Shown in pieces: positions 7,766 through 16,651 of a DNA stretch of 64,000 nucleotides (within the stretch, counting starts at the first letter, position 1; each line of letters begins with the position of its first letter). The notes beneath the pieces are model-generated. The model saw only the letters and a list, made by a program, of their open reading frames with translations, was not told the DNA's origin and made no database searches. Source of the stretch: Companilactobacillus kimchii DSM 13961 = JCM 10707. GTDB taxonomy: Bacteria; Bacillota; Bacilli; Lactobacillales; Lactobacillaceae. The stretch spans positions 124,001-188,000 of the forward strand of contig NZ_AZDH01000027.1 of NCBI RefSeq assembly GCF_001435445.1. The letters run 5' to 3'. The position numbers and the translations under genes are program-made.

Positions 7766-9198
7766 GATTTGAATCGTTTAATCTTCTTTAAGCGTTTCTT
7801 CTTACGTTTCTTACTCTTACGAACCATCGAATGCATCGCCATCTTACCTAGACGTCCTTGCATACCATTGCCCATAAGTTGATCCATTCCGGCCATGTTA
7901 CCTTTGCTCATCTTATTCATCATGTCTCGTGACTGTTTGAATTGTTTGATCATTCGGTTAACATTTTGAATACTTTGACCTGATCCTTTAGCGATTCTTC
8001 TTCTTCTTGAAGGATTCAACAAATCGGGGTCTTCACGTTCTTTTGGTGTCATAGAATAAACTATTGCCTTTAAGTGCGCAATATCTTTTTCACCAATATT
8101 AATATTAGCTAAAGCCGGATTATTAGCCATCCCTGGAATCATCTTCATAATTTCATCCAACGGACCCATTTTTTGAATCTGATCCATTTGGTCAATAAAA
8201 TCATTAAAGTCAAAACTATTCTCTCGAATTTTTTCGGCTACTTCTTTAGCTTGCTTTTCATCATAATCTGATTGAGCTTTCTCAATCAAGGTCAACATAT
8301 CACCCATACCGAGGATACGGTTAGCCATACGATCAGGATGGAAGACATCTAATTGATCTAGTTTTTCACCTTGTCCAATGAACTTAATTGGTTTCCCAGT
8401 AACGGAACGAATTGAAAGTGCGGCACCACCACGGGTATCACCATCCAACTTAGTTAGAACAACACCAGTAATATCCAATTGTTCATCAAATCCAGCAGCT
8501 ACTTTAGCGGCTACTTGTCCGGTCATAGAATCAGCGACAAACAAGATTTCATCTGGATGAGCTAATTCTTTGATACGTGTCAATTCTTCCATCAATTGCT
8601 CATCGATTTCCAAACGTCCAGCAGTATCAATAATTACATAGTCATTTTTATTTTCGTCAGCAACCTTTAAACCATTACGAACGATATCAACAGGATCATG
8701 TTCTGTTCCTTCATCGTACACAGGTACGTCCAATTGTTGTCCAATAGTCTTTAACTGTTCAACAGCGGCTGGACGATAAACATCTCCGGCAATAAAGAGT
8801 GGACGAGCTTTTTTATCATTTTTAAGATAATTAGCCAATTTACCGGCTGTTGTAGTTTTACCAGCACCTTGCAAACCAACCATCATAATAATTGTCGGTA
8901 TATGAGCTGATTTATTTAACGGAACAGCTTCCTGTCCCATCAACTTAGTTAACTCTTCATCAACAATTTTGATAACTTGTTGTGATGGTGTCAAACTATC
9001 CATTACTTCGGCACCCAGAGCACGTTCTCTAACTGTTTTGACGAAGCTCTTAACAACATCAAAGTTAACATCAGCTTCAAGTAAAGCCATACGTACTTCA
9101 CGCATTACTTTACGAATATCTTCATCAGAAAGTTTTCCTTTACCCTTTAAGGTCGAAAAAACTTTTTGTAGACGTTCGCTTAATCCTTCAAAAGCCAT
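7762..9198 (-). CDS. ffh: Signal recognition particle protein Ffh
   Basis: Ffh is the SRP54 GTPase that binds signal peptides and 4.5S RNA and delivers ribosomes to FtsY. The 478-aa protein has an N domain, a G domain (GLQGAGKTTTAGKLA near residue 107, DTAGRLEIDEQ, TKLDGDTRGGAAL), and a methionine-rich M domain (MMNKMSKGNMAGMDQLM). It ends in a very basic tail (KKRKKKRLKKIKRFKS). The stop codon lies inside the border of repeat unit B. It follows ylxM by 12 nt. Confidence 0.97.
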   Translation of the reverse strand: MAFEGLSERLQKVFSTLKGKGKLSDEDIRKVMREVRMALLEADVNFDVVKSFVKTVRERALGAEVMDSLTPSQQVIKIVDEELTKLMGQEAVPLNKSAHIPTIIMMVGLQGAGKTTTAGKLANYLKNDKKARPLFIAGDVYRPAAVEQLKTIGQQLDVPVYDEGTEHDPVDIVRNGLKVADENKNDYVIIDTAGRLEIDEQLMEELTRIKELAHPDEILFVADSMTGQVAAKVAAGFDEQLDITGVVLTKLDGDTRGGAALSIRSVTGKPIKFIGQGEKLDQLDVFHPDRMANRILGMGDMLTLIEKAQSDYDEKQAKEVAEKIRENSFDFNDFIDQMDQIQKMGPLDEIMKMIPGMANNPALANINIGEKDIAHLKAIVYSMTPKEREDPDLLNPSRRRRIAKGSGQSIQNVNRMIKQFKQSRDMMNKMSKGNMAGMDQLMGNGMQGRLGKMAMHSMVRKSKKRKKKRLKKIKRFKS

Positions 9199-9210
9199 AT
9201 TCTTCTCCTA

Positions 9211-9552
9211 TTAATTTTCATTTATTTTTAAAATTCTCTGTACCAAATCTAAAAGCTCTTTATCGTTGGAATATTTTTTTTCGACCAAGGTTTGCAAAGT
9301 ATCGGCAATATCATCAATCTCAGTTGTCTTTTTAATTAATCCTAATTCCTGTTCAAAAGACTCCAATGAATTAACAGTACGATGTAAATTATCCAAAACC
9401 GCTTGTCGTGAAACTTCTAACTGTTCAGAAATTTCACTAAGTGAGAAATCTTCAACATAATAAAGTTCAATATAGCGGCTCTGTTTCTTAGTTAATAAAG
9501 AATGATAAAAATTATACAACAGATTCACGCGTGTGGTTTCATCTATCTTCAT
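9211..9552 (-). CDS. ylxM: YlxM-family helix-turn-helix protein
   Basis: This 113-aa protein of the YlxM/SRP-associated family has a sigma-70 region-4-like HTH (FSLSEISEQLEVSRQAVLDNLHRT, residues about 37-60). In other bacteria it is encoded with ffh and modulates SRP; that role is family knowledge. ATG 9552 is chosen, one base after the ftsY stop; the frame extends upstream only to a TTG inside ftsY. Confidence 0.88.
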   Translation of the reverse strand: MKIDETTRVNLLYNFYHSLLTKKQSRYIELYYVEDFSLSEISEQLEVSRQAVLDNLHRTVNSLESFEQELGLIKKTTEIDDIADTLQTLVEKKYSNDKELLDLVQRILKINEN

Positions 9553-9553
9553 T

Positions 9554-11035
9554 TTATTTATTTGAAGCCCCAACAATTAGTTCCTTAAATAGTCCGTAAA
9601 TGAACTTCTCAGGATCAAAGTCACGCAAATCATCCATTTGTTCTCCCAAACCAACTAATTTCACAGGAATATGTAACTCATTACGAATAGCCAAGACAAT
9701 TCCACCCTGAGAACTACCATCAAGTTTTGTCAAAACAATACCTGAAACAGCAGTTGTCTCATTAAATTGTTTAGCCTGACTCAAAGCATTTTGACCCGTT
9801 GAACCATCCAATACTAACAATACTTCTTGCGGTGCATCTGGTAATTCACGCGTAATAACACGCTTGATCTTTTCCAACTCACGCATCAAGCCTTCTTTGT
9901 TTTGCAAACGTCCAGCTGTATCAACTAATAAGATGTCAAAATCCTCTTCTACAGCTCTTTGGACAGCATCATAAACAACTGAAGCTGGATCAGTATGTGC
10001 TTTGCTTGCTTGAACAGGTACGTTAACACGTTTACCCCATTCTTGAAGTTGCTCAATCGCACCAGCTCTAAAAGTATCACCTGCAGCAAGTAAAACTTTT
10101 TTGCCTTCTTGTTGATATCTATGTGCTAATTTACCGATTGTAGTTGTCTTACCAGCACCATTAACTCCAACGAATAGGAAAACAGTCGGTGTTTTATCAG
10201 CACTGAATTTCAAAGTATTATCTTCGTTCTTACCTTCTTCACCGTACATATCAACTAATTTCTTAACGATAACGTTAGAAACATCAGAACGTTTCTTAGC
10301 ATTCTCAAGTTTTACTTCCTCACGCAATTCATCAGAAATACGCATTGCTGTTTCATAACCAACATCTGATTCAATCAATAATTCTTCCAAATCATCGAAG
10401 AAATCTTCATCGACACTTCTGAAGTTAGCTAAGAAACGATTAAAACGGGCACTGAAGGAGTTACGGCTCTTTTTCAAACCTTCATCGTATTCTTTAACAT
10501 CGTCTTTAGGTTCGGATTCTGTTTCAGACTTATCTTCAGTTTCTGATTCAACGTCCTCTGATTCTTCAGACTCAGTCTCCTCTTCTACTTTAGTATCTTC
10601 AGAAGTAGTTGTTTCCTCTGTTTGTGTCTCTTCTGGTTCAGATTCTGGTTCTGAATCTACTTCTGCTTCATTTTCAGTTGCGTCTACAGGTTCAGATTCT
10701 TTTGGTTCTACAGTTTCTTTAACCTCAGGTGTTTCTACTTGAGACTCCTTTTGTTCAGGTTGAACTTCTTCAGGCTCTTTTTCAGGTTCCGTTTCTTTTG
10801 GTTCTGGTTCTGAATCTGGTTTTAATTCAGATTCTGGTTCTGCTTTAACCTCTGGAGTTGATTCTTCAGTTTCCTTAGGTGTTTCCTCTGTTTTATCGGA
10901 ATCATCAGAAGTTTTGCTGGATTCAACACTTTGGTCAGGTTCTTTTTCAGCTTCTGGAGCTTTTTCTTCTAATTTTTCATCTTTAGAATCGTCTTTTCCA
11001 GTAAAAGCTTTTTTAATACGATCAAATAATCCCAT
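9554..11035 (-). CDS. ftsY: Signal recognition particle receptor FtsY
   Basis: FtsY is the SRP receptor GTPase at the membrane. The 493-aa protein has three parts: a basic amphipathic start MGLFDRIKKAFTGKDD; a long Glu/Pro/Ser/Thr-rich acidic region (about residues 17-180) with SEPE and EPEE-type repeats; and the NG domain (GVNGAGKTTTIGKLA, DTAGRLQNKE, TKLDGSSQGG). The start at 11035 is set by GGAGTTAATT upstream and by the conserved MGLFDRIK. It lies 10 nt after smc. Confidence 0.96.
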   Translation of the reverse strand: MGLFDRIKKAFTGKDDSKDEKLEEKAPEAEKEPDQSVESSKTSDDSDKTEETPKETEESTPEVKAEPESELKPDSEPEPKETEPEKEPEEVQPEQKESQVETPEVKETVEPKESEPVDATENEAEVDSEPESEPEETQTEETTTSEDTKVEEETESEESEDVESETEDKSETESEPKDDVKEYDEGLKKSRNSFSARFNRFLANFRSVDEDFFDDLEELLIESDVGYETAMRISDELREEVKLENAKKRSDVSNVIVKKLVDMYGEEGKNEDNTLKFSADKTPTVFLFVGVNGAGKTTTIGKLAHRYQQEGKKVLLAAGDTFRAGAIEQLQEWGKRVNVPVQASKAHTDPASVVYDAVQRAVEEDFDILLVDTAGRLQNKEGLMRELEKIKRVITRELPDAPQEVLLVLDGSTGQNALSQAKQFNETTAVSGIVLTKLDGSSQGGIVLAIRNELHIPVKLVGLGEQMDDLRDFDPEKFIYGLFKELIVGASNK

Positions 11036-11045
11036 AATTAACTCC

Positions 11046-14000
11046 TTATTTTTTGACTTCGACGGACAACATACGTGATACACCAGATTCTTCCATGGTT
11101 ACTCCATACAAACGGTTAACATTCATCATGGTTCCTTTACGGTGAGTAATCACAATAAATTCTGTATTGTCATCATATTGGTTCAAATAATTAGCAAAGC
11201 GATAAACGTTGGCATCATCAAGTGAAGCCTCAACTTCATCCAAAATACAGAATGGTACTGGTTTCACTTTGATAATAGCAAACAATAACGTAATGGCTGT
11301 TAAAGCTTTTTCACCACCGGATAACAAACTCAAACGCTGGAACTTCTTCCCTGGTGGTTGAGCAATAATTTCAATCCCTGTTTCCAAAAGATTGTCAGGT
11401 TCGGTTAGTACTAATTTGGCACGACCACCAGCAAACATCTCTGGAAAAATGTCTTCAAAAGCAGCTGCAACTTCATCAAATGTCTTTTTGAATCTGGTTG
11501 TTACTTCTTTATCCATCTCTGACATTGTATCTAACAATTGTGCTCGAGCTTTTAACAAATCATTTTGTTGCTGTGTTAAAAATTCATATCTATCTTTTAC
11601 TTTATCATATTCAGCAATTGCCGATAAATTAACAGTTCCTAACTCATCAATTCCCATCTTAAGTAGACGAGCTTCTTTTTGTAGTTGTTCTGGATCATAG
11701 TCGCCCTTATTCAATTCAACTAATGAAGCCTCATAAGTTAATTGATAATCTTGAGATAGAATATCTAAACGACTATCAATTTCATTGGAAAGCTTTGTAT
11801 TCTTAATAGCTAACGTCTCTTGTTGATCAGAAGCATTCTTTTGCAAATCAAAATTACGTTGAGCTTTTGCATTCAATTGAGTAGATAGCTCTTGTTGTTT
11901 CTGACGTTTACTCTTCAAATCTGTAGCATTATTTTGGAGTTCTGCAATTGTTTGTTTCAACTGATTGATCTTTTCTTTTACTTCTGAATTACTTAATTGC
12001 AATTTATCTTTTTCAGAATTCAAATCTTTCAATCGTTCTTCAACTTCTGTTACTTGACGGCTAAGACTAACTGTACTTTCTTTTAAATCATTATTCTGAG
12101 CCAATTCATTTTCATGTTTACTCTGAACAACTGCCAATTTAGTCTGCAAGTTTTGTTCGTTTTCGTTAATTGAATTTAACTCACTATCAAAATCAGCTAG
12201 AATTTGTTCTTTTTGCTTAATCTCATCTTGTACTCGAGCAATTTTGTCCTTGATGTCATTAGCCAATTGTACTTGTTTTTCCAAGTCGGATTTCAGATCT
12301 GATTCCTCTGCTTGATTCTTAGAAAGACTGTATTGTACAACATCCAAACGTTCTTTAAAATGTTTTTCTTCATTTCGATAAGTTGACATCGAGTTTTCTA
12401 ATTGATTCTTTTCTTGATTAAAGCTAGCTAATTTTTCATCAGCCGTCTTCTTTTCAGCATTCAAGCCAATCAACTTTTGACGCAAATCTTGAACAGTCTT
12501 TTGCTTTTGATCAAGTAAAATTTCTTTTTTAGATAATTCCGTCGTTAAGGCTGTCAAATCATCTTTTCTTGTCAAAATATTAGAATTAACTCTTCTTTGT
12601 TGACCACCGGTTAACGAACCACCAGCATTTACCACATTACCGTCCAAAGTAACAACACGATACTTACGGCCTACTGCAGCTGAAATCCTAGTAGCAGCAT
12701 CAATGTTCTCAGAAACTAATAAATTACCTAAAATATTCTTTACAATATTTTCAACTTTGCCATCATATTTGATCAAGTCACTAGCGACCCCAACAAAACC
12801 TGCGATTGCTTGGGCTTTGTTCAAGTCATTAGCATAAATACTGCGTGGTTTGATGATGTTTAAAGGCAAGAAAGTAGCTCGACCACCACGGCTTTGGCGT
12901 AAGAAAGCAATAGCCTTTTTAGCTGAGACTTCATCTTCAGTGACGATTGATTGCAATTGGTTACTTACAACCGTCTCAACAGCTAATTGATACTCTTTAG
13001 GTACCGAAATTAACTCAGCAATGGCCCCAACAATTCCAGTTAGCTTAGATTGATTATTCAAGATATTTTTGGCACCTTCAAAGAAGCCGGCATGTTCTTG
13101 CTCCATGTTTTCTAGAACTTTTTTTCGTGCCTTGATTTCTTGAAGTCCTTCTAAGACATTTAAATAATTACGATTCTCTTGTTTCCCAGTCTCAGTTACT
13201 TGATCAATTTCTTTAGCCAAAGTCCGATCATGTTCAATTAAAGACTTATTATCGGTAACCAAAGTTTTAACTCTGGCCTCTACCGCCTGACGTTTCTCTT
13301 TTGATTCAGTTAAGTCACTGTTAATTGATTCAATTTGCTGATTTTGATCGCCAATTTGAGCTTGAATTCGATCCAGCTGCTTCTGTGAGAAATTCTGTTC
13401 ATTATTGTTAGAAACCTGCTCCTGCAATAAATCTACATATTGATCACGAAGATCACTAATATTCTTTTCAATATCAGCTGGAGTCTTTTGCTTCAACTGT
13501 TGAACATCTTTTAATTGCTTTTGAAAATCAGCAATCTGTGCTTCACAATCAGCTAATTTTTGATTAGAATCAGTTAATTTTTTCTCATTAACTTCCCTTT
13601 GTTTCTTTAAATCATCTAATTGTTTATTTAAAGAAAGTTGATTAGTTGAATTAAAGCCACTACGTTCATCCGCTACAGCCACTTTACCGTTATATACTTC
13701 AAGCGTGCGGGTATTCTCAACCAATTTAGTCTGGTTCTCATCAATTTTTTGCGTCAAATCATTGATAGCAGCGTTGTTGTCTTCAACTTGTTTATTCGCA
13801 ATTTTAACTTCTCTAGCAATATTTTGAGCACTTAACTTAACTTCACGCAATTCCTTATCAATTTGATGCTTTTGAGCTGATAAATTTCTAATTTCAATTG
13901 TTAAGATTTTTTGATAAATGCTGTCATACTTACTCTTTTGTTCTTGATAATCGCGAGCAATACTAGCTTGCTCTTTCAAGGGTTCAACTTGCTTAGATAA

Positions 14001-14591
14001 CTCAGAGACGATATCCGAAACACGATGTAAATTATCTGTTGTTTCAGACATTTTATTCTCAGCCTGCTGCTTCTTCTGCTTAAATAGTGAAACACCCGCT
14101 GATTCTTCAATAATGGTTCTTCTTTCAACCGGTTTACTATTAAAGATAGCTTCAACACGGCCTTGAGAAATAATGGAGAATGATTGTTTCCCCATCCCTG
14201 AATCCATAAATAATTCTGTAATATCACGTAAACGACACTGCTTATTGTTGATCAAAAATTCTGTATCGCCATTTCTAAACAGACGACGACAAATAACAAT
14301 CTCATCTTGTGACGATTTTAATTCGTGATTACGATTATCAAACTCTAAAACAACTTCCGCCCGATTCATTTGGGGACGTGTTGCACTACCAGCAAAAATC
14401 ACATCGACCATTTTGTCTCCACGTAAACTTTTTGCTGATTGTTCACCCATTACCCAACGAATGGCTTCTGTGATATTTGATTTTCCACTCCCGTTGGGCC
14501 CAACAATACCAGTGATTCCACTTGTAAAGTCAATCTTTGTCTTGTCAGCAAAAGATTTAAACCCATTGATCGTTAACGATTTTAATGGCAT
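11046..14591 (-). CDS. smc: Chromosome partition protein Smc
   Basis: Smc is the condensin ATPase that organises the nucleoid with ScpA/ScpB. The 1181-aa protein is full length, with Walker A GPNGSGKSN near residue 32. Two long coiled coils flank a hinge (about residues 500-670, GFFEGAKNIL to GGSLTGGQQRR). The C-terminal signature is LSGGEKAL with Walker B FCILDEVEASLDDAN. Order rnc-smc-ftsY is standard for lactobacilli. Confidence 0.97.
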   Translation of the reverse strand: MPLKSLTINGFKSFADKTKIDFTSGITGIVGPNGSGKSNITEAIRWVMGEQSAKSLRGDKMVDVIFAGSATRPQMNRAEVVLEFDNRNHELKSSQDEIVICRRLFRNGDTEFLINNKQCRLRDITELFMDSGMGKQSFSIISQGRVEAIFNSKPVERRTIIEESAGVSLFKQKKQQAENKMSETTDNLHRVSDIVSELSKQVEPLKEQASIARDYQEQKSKYDSIYQKILTIEIRNLSAQKHQIDKELREVKLSAQNIAREVKIANKQVEDNNAAINDLTQKIDENQTKLVENTRTLEVYNGKVAVADERSGFNSTNQLSLNKQLDDLKKQREVNEKKLTDSNQKLADCEAQIADFQKQLKDVQQLKQKTPADIEKNISDLRDQYVDLLQEQVSNNNEQNFSQKQLDRIQAQIGDQNQQIESINSDLTESKEKRQAVEARVKTLVTDNKSLIEHDRTLAKEIDQVTETGKQENRNYLNVLEGLQEIKARKKVLENMEQEHAGFFEGAKNILNNQSKLTGIVGAIAELISVPKEYQLAVETVVSNQLQSIVTEDEVSAKKAIAFLRQSRGGRATFLPLNIIKPRSIYANDLNKAQAIAGFVGVASDLIKYDGKVENIVKNILGNLLVSENIDAATRISAAVGRKYRVVTLDGNVVNAGGSLTGGQQRRVNSNILTRKDDLTALTTELSKKEILLDQKQKTVQDLRQKLIGLNAEKKTADEKLASFNQEKNQLENSMSTYRNEEKHFKERLDVVQYSLSKNQAEESDLKSDLEKQVQLANDIKDKIARVQDEIKQKEQILADFDSELNSINENEQNLQTKLAVVQSKHENELAQNNDLKESTVSLSRQVTEVEERLKDLNSEKDKLQLSNSEVKEKINQLKQTIAELQNNATDLKSKRQKQQELSTQLNAKAQRNFDLQKNASDQQETLAIKNTKLSNEIDSRLDILSQDYQLTYEASLVELNKGDYDPEQLQKEARLLKMGIDELGTVNLSAIAEYDKVKDRYEFLTQQQNDLLKARAQLLDTMSEMDKEVTTRFKKTFDEVAAAFEDIFPEMFAGGRAKLVLTEPDNLLETGIEIIAQPPGKKFQRLSLLSGGEKALTAITLLFAIIKVKPVPFCILDEVEASLDDANVYRFANYLNQYDDNTEFIVITHRKGTMMNVNRLYGVTMEESGVSRMLSVEVKK

Positions 14592-14605
14592 AAACTAAAC
14601 TCCTA

Positions 14606-15295
14606 CTATAATTCCTCTAATGCTCTTTTGGCTGCCATTTGTTCGGCGTGCTTCTTACTGTATCCAAGACCCTTGGACAAGATTTTACCATTAGCAATTA
14701 ATTCTACTTTAAACTTCTTATCGTGATCAGGACCTTCTTCATCGATCACTTTATAATCAATTTCTACTTCACCGGATTGTTGTAACTTCTCCTGTAAATG
14801 AGTCTTAAAGTCTGTATCCTCAGAGAATTCACCTGAATCAATATGCGGATAAACAACTTTCTTCAAAAATTCATTTACAACTTCATTACCTTGATCCAAA
14901 TACAAAGCACCATTAAAGGCTTCAAAAATATCCTCCAATAATGTATGTCTTTGACGTGCACCTTGTTTTTCCTCACCTTTACCAATCAAAAGGTATTTAT
15001 CAATATTAATTTCTTTAGCAAATCTAGCAAAACTATCTGTTCTAACAATATCTGATCTTAATCTTGTTAATTTACCTTCAGGTAATTCAGGATACTTTTT
15101 GAACAAATAACGAGAAATATTAATTTCTAGAACGGCATCTCCTAAGAACTCCAAACGTTCATAGTCACCAATACCTAATTCCTTGTGTTCATTATCAAAT
15201 GACGAATGTGTCATGGCTCTTTCAACGAGTCTTTTATCGTTAAATTTAATTCCGTATCTTTCATCTAAAAATTCTAAGAATTTCGGATCTAACAT
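14606..15295 (-). CDS. rnc: Ribonuclease III
   Basis: RNase III cleaves double-stranded RNA, including rRNA precursors. The 229-aa protein has the catalytic signature YERLEFLGDAVLE near residue 42, a second acidic site LLEDIFEAFNGALY, and a C-terminal dsRNA-binding domain ending YSKKHAEQMAAKRALEEL. ATG 15295 has AAAGGGGAC upstream and fits better than the frame start 8 codons earlier. A terminator separates it from acpP, and a TATAAT at 15327-15322 may give an independent start. Confidence 0.96.
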   Translation of the reverse strand: MLDPKFLEFLDERYGIKFNDKRLVERAMTHSSFDNEHKELGIGDYERLEFLGDAVLEINISRYLFKKYPELPEGKLTRLRSDIVRTDSFARFAKEINIDKYLLIGKGEEKQGARQRHTLLEDIFEAFNGALYLDQGNEVVNEFLKKVVYPHIDSGEFSEDTDFKTHLQEKLQQSGEVEIDYKVIDEEGPDHDKKFKVELIANGKILSKGLGYSKKHAEQMAAKRALEEL

Positions 15296-15357
15296 AACGT
15301 GTCCCCTTTCCAATAACATTAATTATACTAAACTTTTATCATAAATAATTATCCGGA

Positions 15358-15389
15358 TAAAAAAATAAGACCACGCGGCCTTATTTTTG
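15358..15389 (-). terminator. Terminator overlapping the acpP stop codon
   Basis: The stem AAAAATAAGGCC/GGTCTTATTTTT around GCGT is followed by a T-run on the minus strand. The acpP TAA (15381-15383) lies in its ascending arm, so a ribosome terminating there would cover part of the hairpin. Confidence 0.8.
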
Positions 15390-15623
15390 ATGTGAAGAAA
15401 TGTAAGTAACTGCTTCACCAACTGTTGTAATCTTTTCTGCATCATCATCTGGAATTTCTGAACCGAAAGCATCTTCTAGTTCAAGCACAAATTCAACAAG
15501 GTCGATTGAATCAGCATCGAGATCCTTAGTAAAAGATGTTTCTTTAGTAATTGTTGATGGTTCAACTTCAAATTTGTCAGTAATCAATGAAACGATTTTG
15601 TCAAAAACTTCTTGTTCTGTCAT
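15381..15623 (-). CDS. acpP: Acyl carrier protein
   Basis: The 80-aa acidic ACP carries fatty-acyl chains on a phosphopantetheine attached to the Ser in DADSIDLVE (DSI instead of the commoner DSL). Encoded 12 nt after plsX, whose enzyme uses acyl-ACP, it forms the lipid pair of this operon. Confidence 0.95.
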   Translation of the reverse strand: MTEQEVFDKIVSLITDKFEVEPSTITKETSFTKDLDADSIDLVEFVLELEDAFGSEIPDDDAEKITTVGEAVTYISSHQK

Positions 15624-15634
15624 GGAGTTTCTCC

Positions 15635-16639
15635 TTATTTTTCAGTACTCATTTTTTCAAAATACTTATTTGCTTTGTTAATTGTATCATTCTGTAGCAT
15701 ATCATTAATTTGCTTAACTGTATAAAAGACTGTTTTGGCATCTGCGGCACCATGTGCTTTGATTACCGGTGACTTCAATCCAAGTAAGACTGCCCCACCG
15801 GCTTGAGATGTATCAAACATCTTCTTTAAACCCTTTAATGACGGTGAAACGATAGCTGCACCCATTTTAGTAAAAATACCGTTGTTTAGCAAGGCATCTT
15901 TTAATTCACTTAAAAGAATCGTAGCAGTTCCCTCAGTTGCCTTCAAAGCAGCATTTCCAGTAAAACCATCAGTAACGATAACATCAGCTACGCCAGCCAG
16001 AATATTATTTGATTCAACATTGCCAATAAAGTTGATACCTTCAGTATCTTTCAATAATTGATAAGCCTCTTTATGTAGAGAATCACCCTTATCGTATTCA
16101 GTACCATTATTTAACAAGGCAATACGTGGTTTATCAATCTTTTTAACATCGCGAGCATAAATTGAACCCATCACAGCCCATTGTTGTAAGTAGCTAGGCT
16201 TAGCTTCGGCATTTGCACCAACGTCAAGAATATTAACGCCTAAGGAAGAATTAGTTACTGGTAAAGTTGGCATCAATGCTGGACGATCAACTTGCTTGAT
16301 TCTTCCAACAATAAAGATTCCTGCTGCCAACAATGCACCAGTATTTCCTAATGAAAAGAGGGCATCATTTTCGCCATCTTTAACTGACTTTGCGGCCAAA
16401 ACCATTGAAGCATTCTTTTTAGAACGAATAGCTCTAACTGGTTCGTCAGTTCCCAAAATCTCTTCATCCGTGTGAACGATAGAAATTCTTGTGCTATCTT
16501 TCAAATATTTCTTGATCTTTTCTTGATCACCGTATAAAACGAATTCCAAATTATCCCATTCGTCTCGTGCTTGTTCAATACCTTCAACAATTACTTGAGG
16601 AGCATTGTCCCCACCCATTGCATCTACAGCTATTTTCAT
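15635..16639 (-). CDS. plsX: Phosphate acyltransferase PlsX
   Basis: PlsX converts acyl-ACP to acyl-phosphate for PlsY, starting phospholipid synthesis. The 334-aa protein begins MKIAVDAMGGDNAP and has LFSLGNTGALLAAG, LNNGTEYDKGD and IVTDGFTGNAALK, all typical. It lies between recG and acpP. Confidence 0.96.
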   Translation of the reverse strand: MKIAVDAMGGDNAPQVIVEGIEQARDEWDNLEFVLYGDQEKIKKYLKDSTRISIVHTDEEILGTDEPVRAIRSKKNASMVLAAKSVKDGENDALFSLGNTGALLAAGIFIVGRIKQVDRPALMPTLPVTNSSLGVNILDVGANAEAKPSYLQQWAVMGSIYARDVKKIDKPRIALLNNGTEYDKGDSLHKEAYQLLKDTEGINFIGNVESNNILAGVADVIVTDGFTGNAALKATEGTATILLSELKDALLNNGIFTKMGAAIVSPSLKGLKKMFDTSQAGGAVLLGLKSPVIKAHGAADAKTVFYTVKQINDMLQNDTINKANKYFEKMSTEK

Positions 16640-16651
16640 TTTGTTTCCTCA

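Noticed and set aside
7667-7882. Plus-strand 71-codon frame over repeat unit B and the ffh end
   Set aside because: It crosses the hairpin repeat and the end of ffh, has no ribosome site and low plausibility as a protein.
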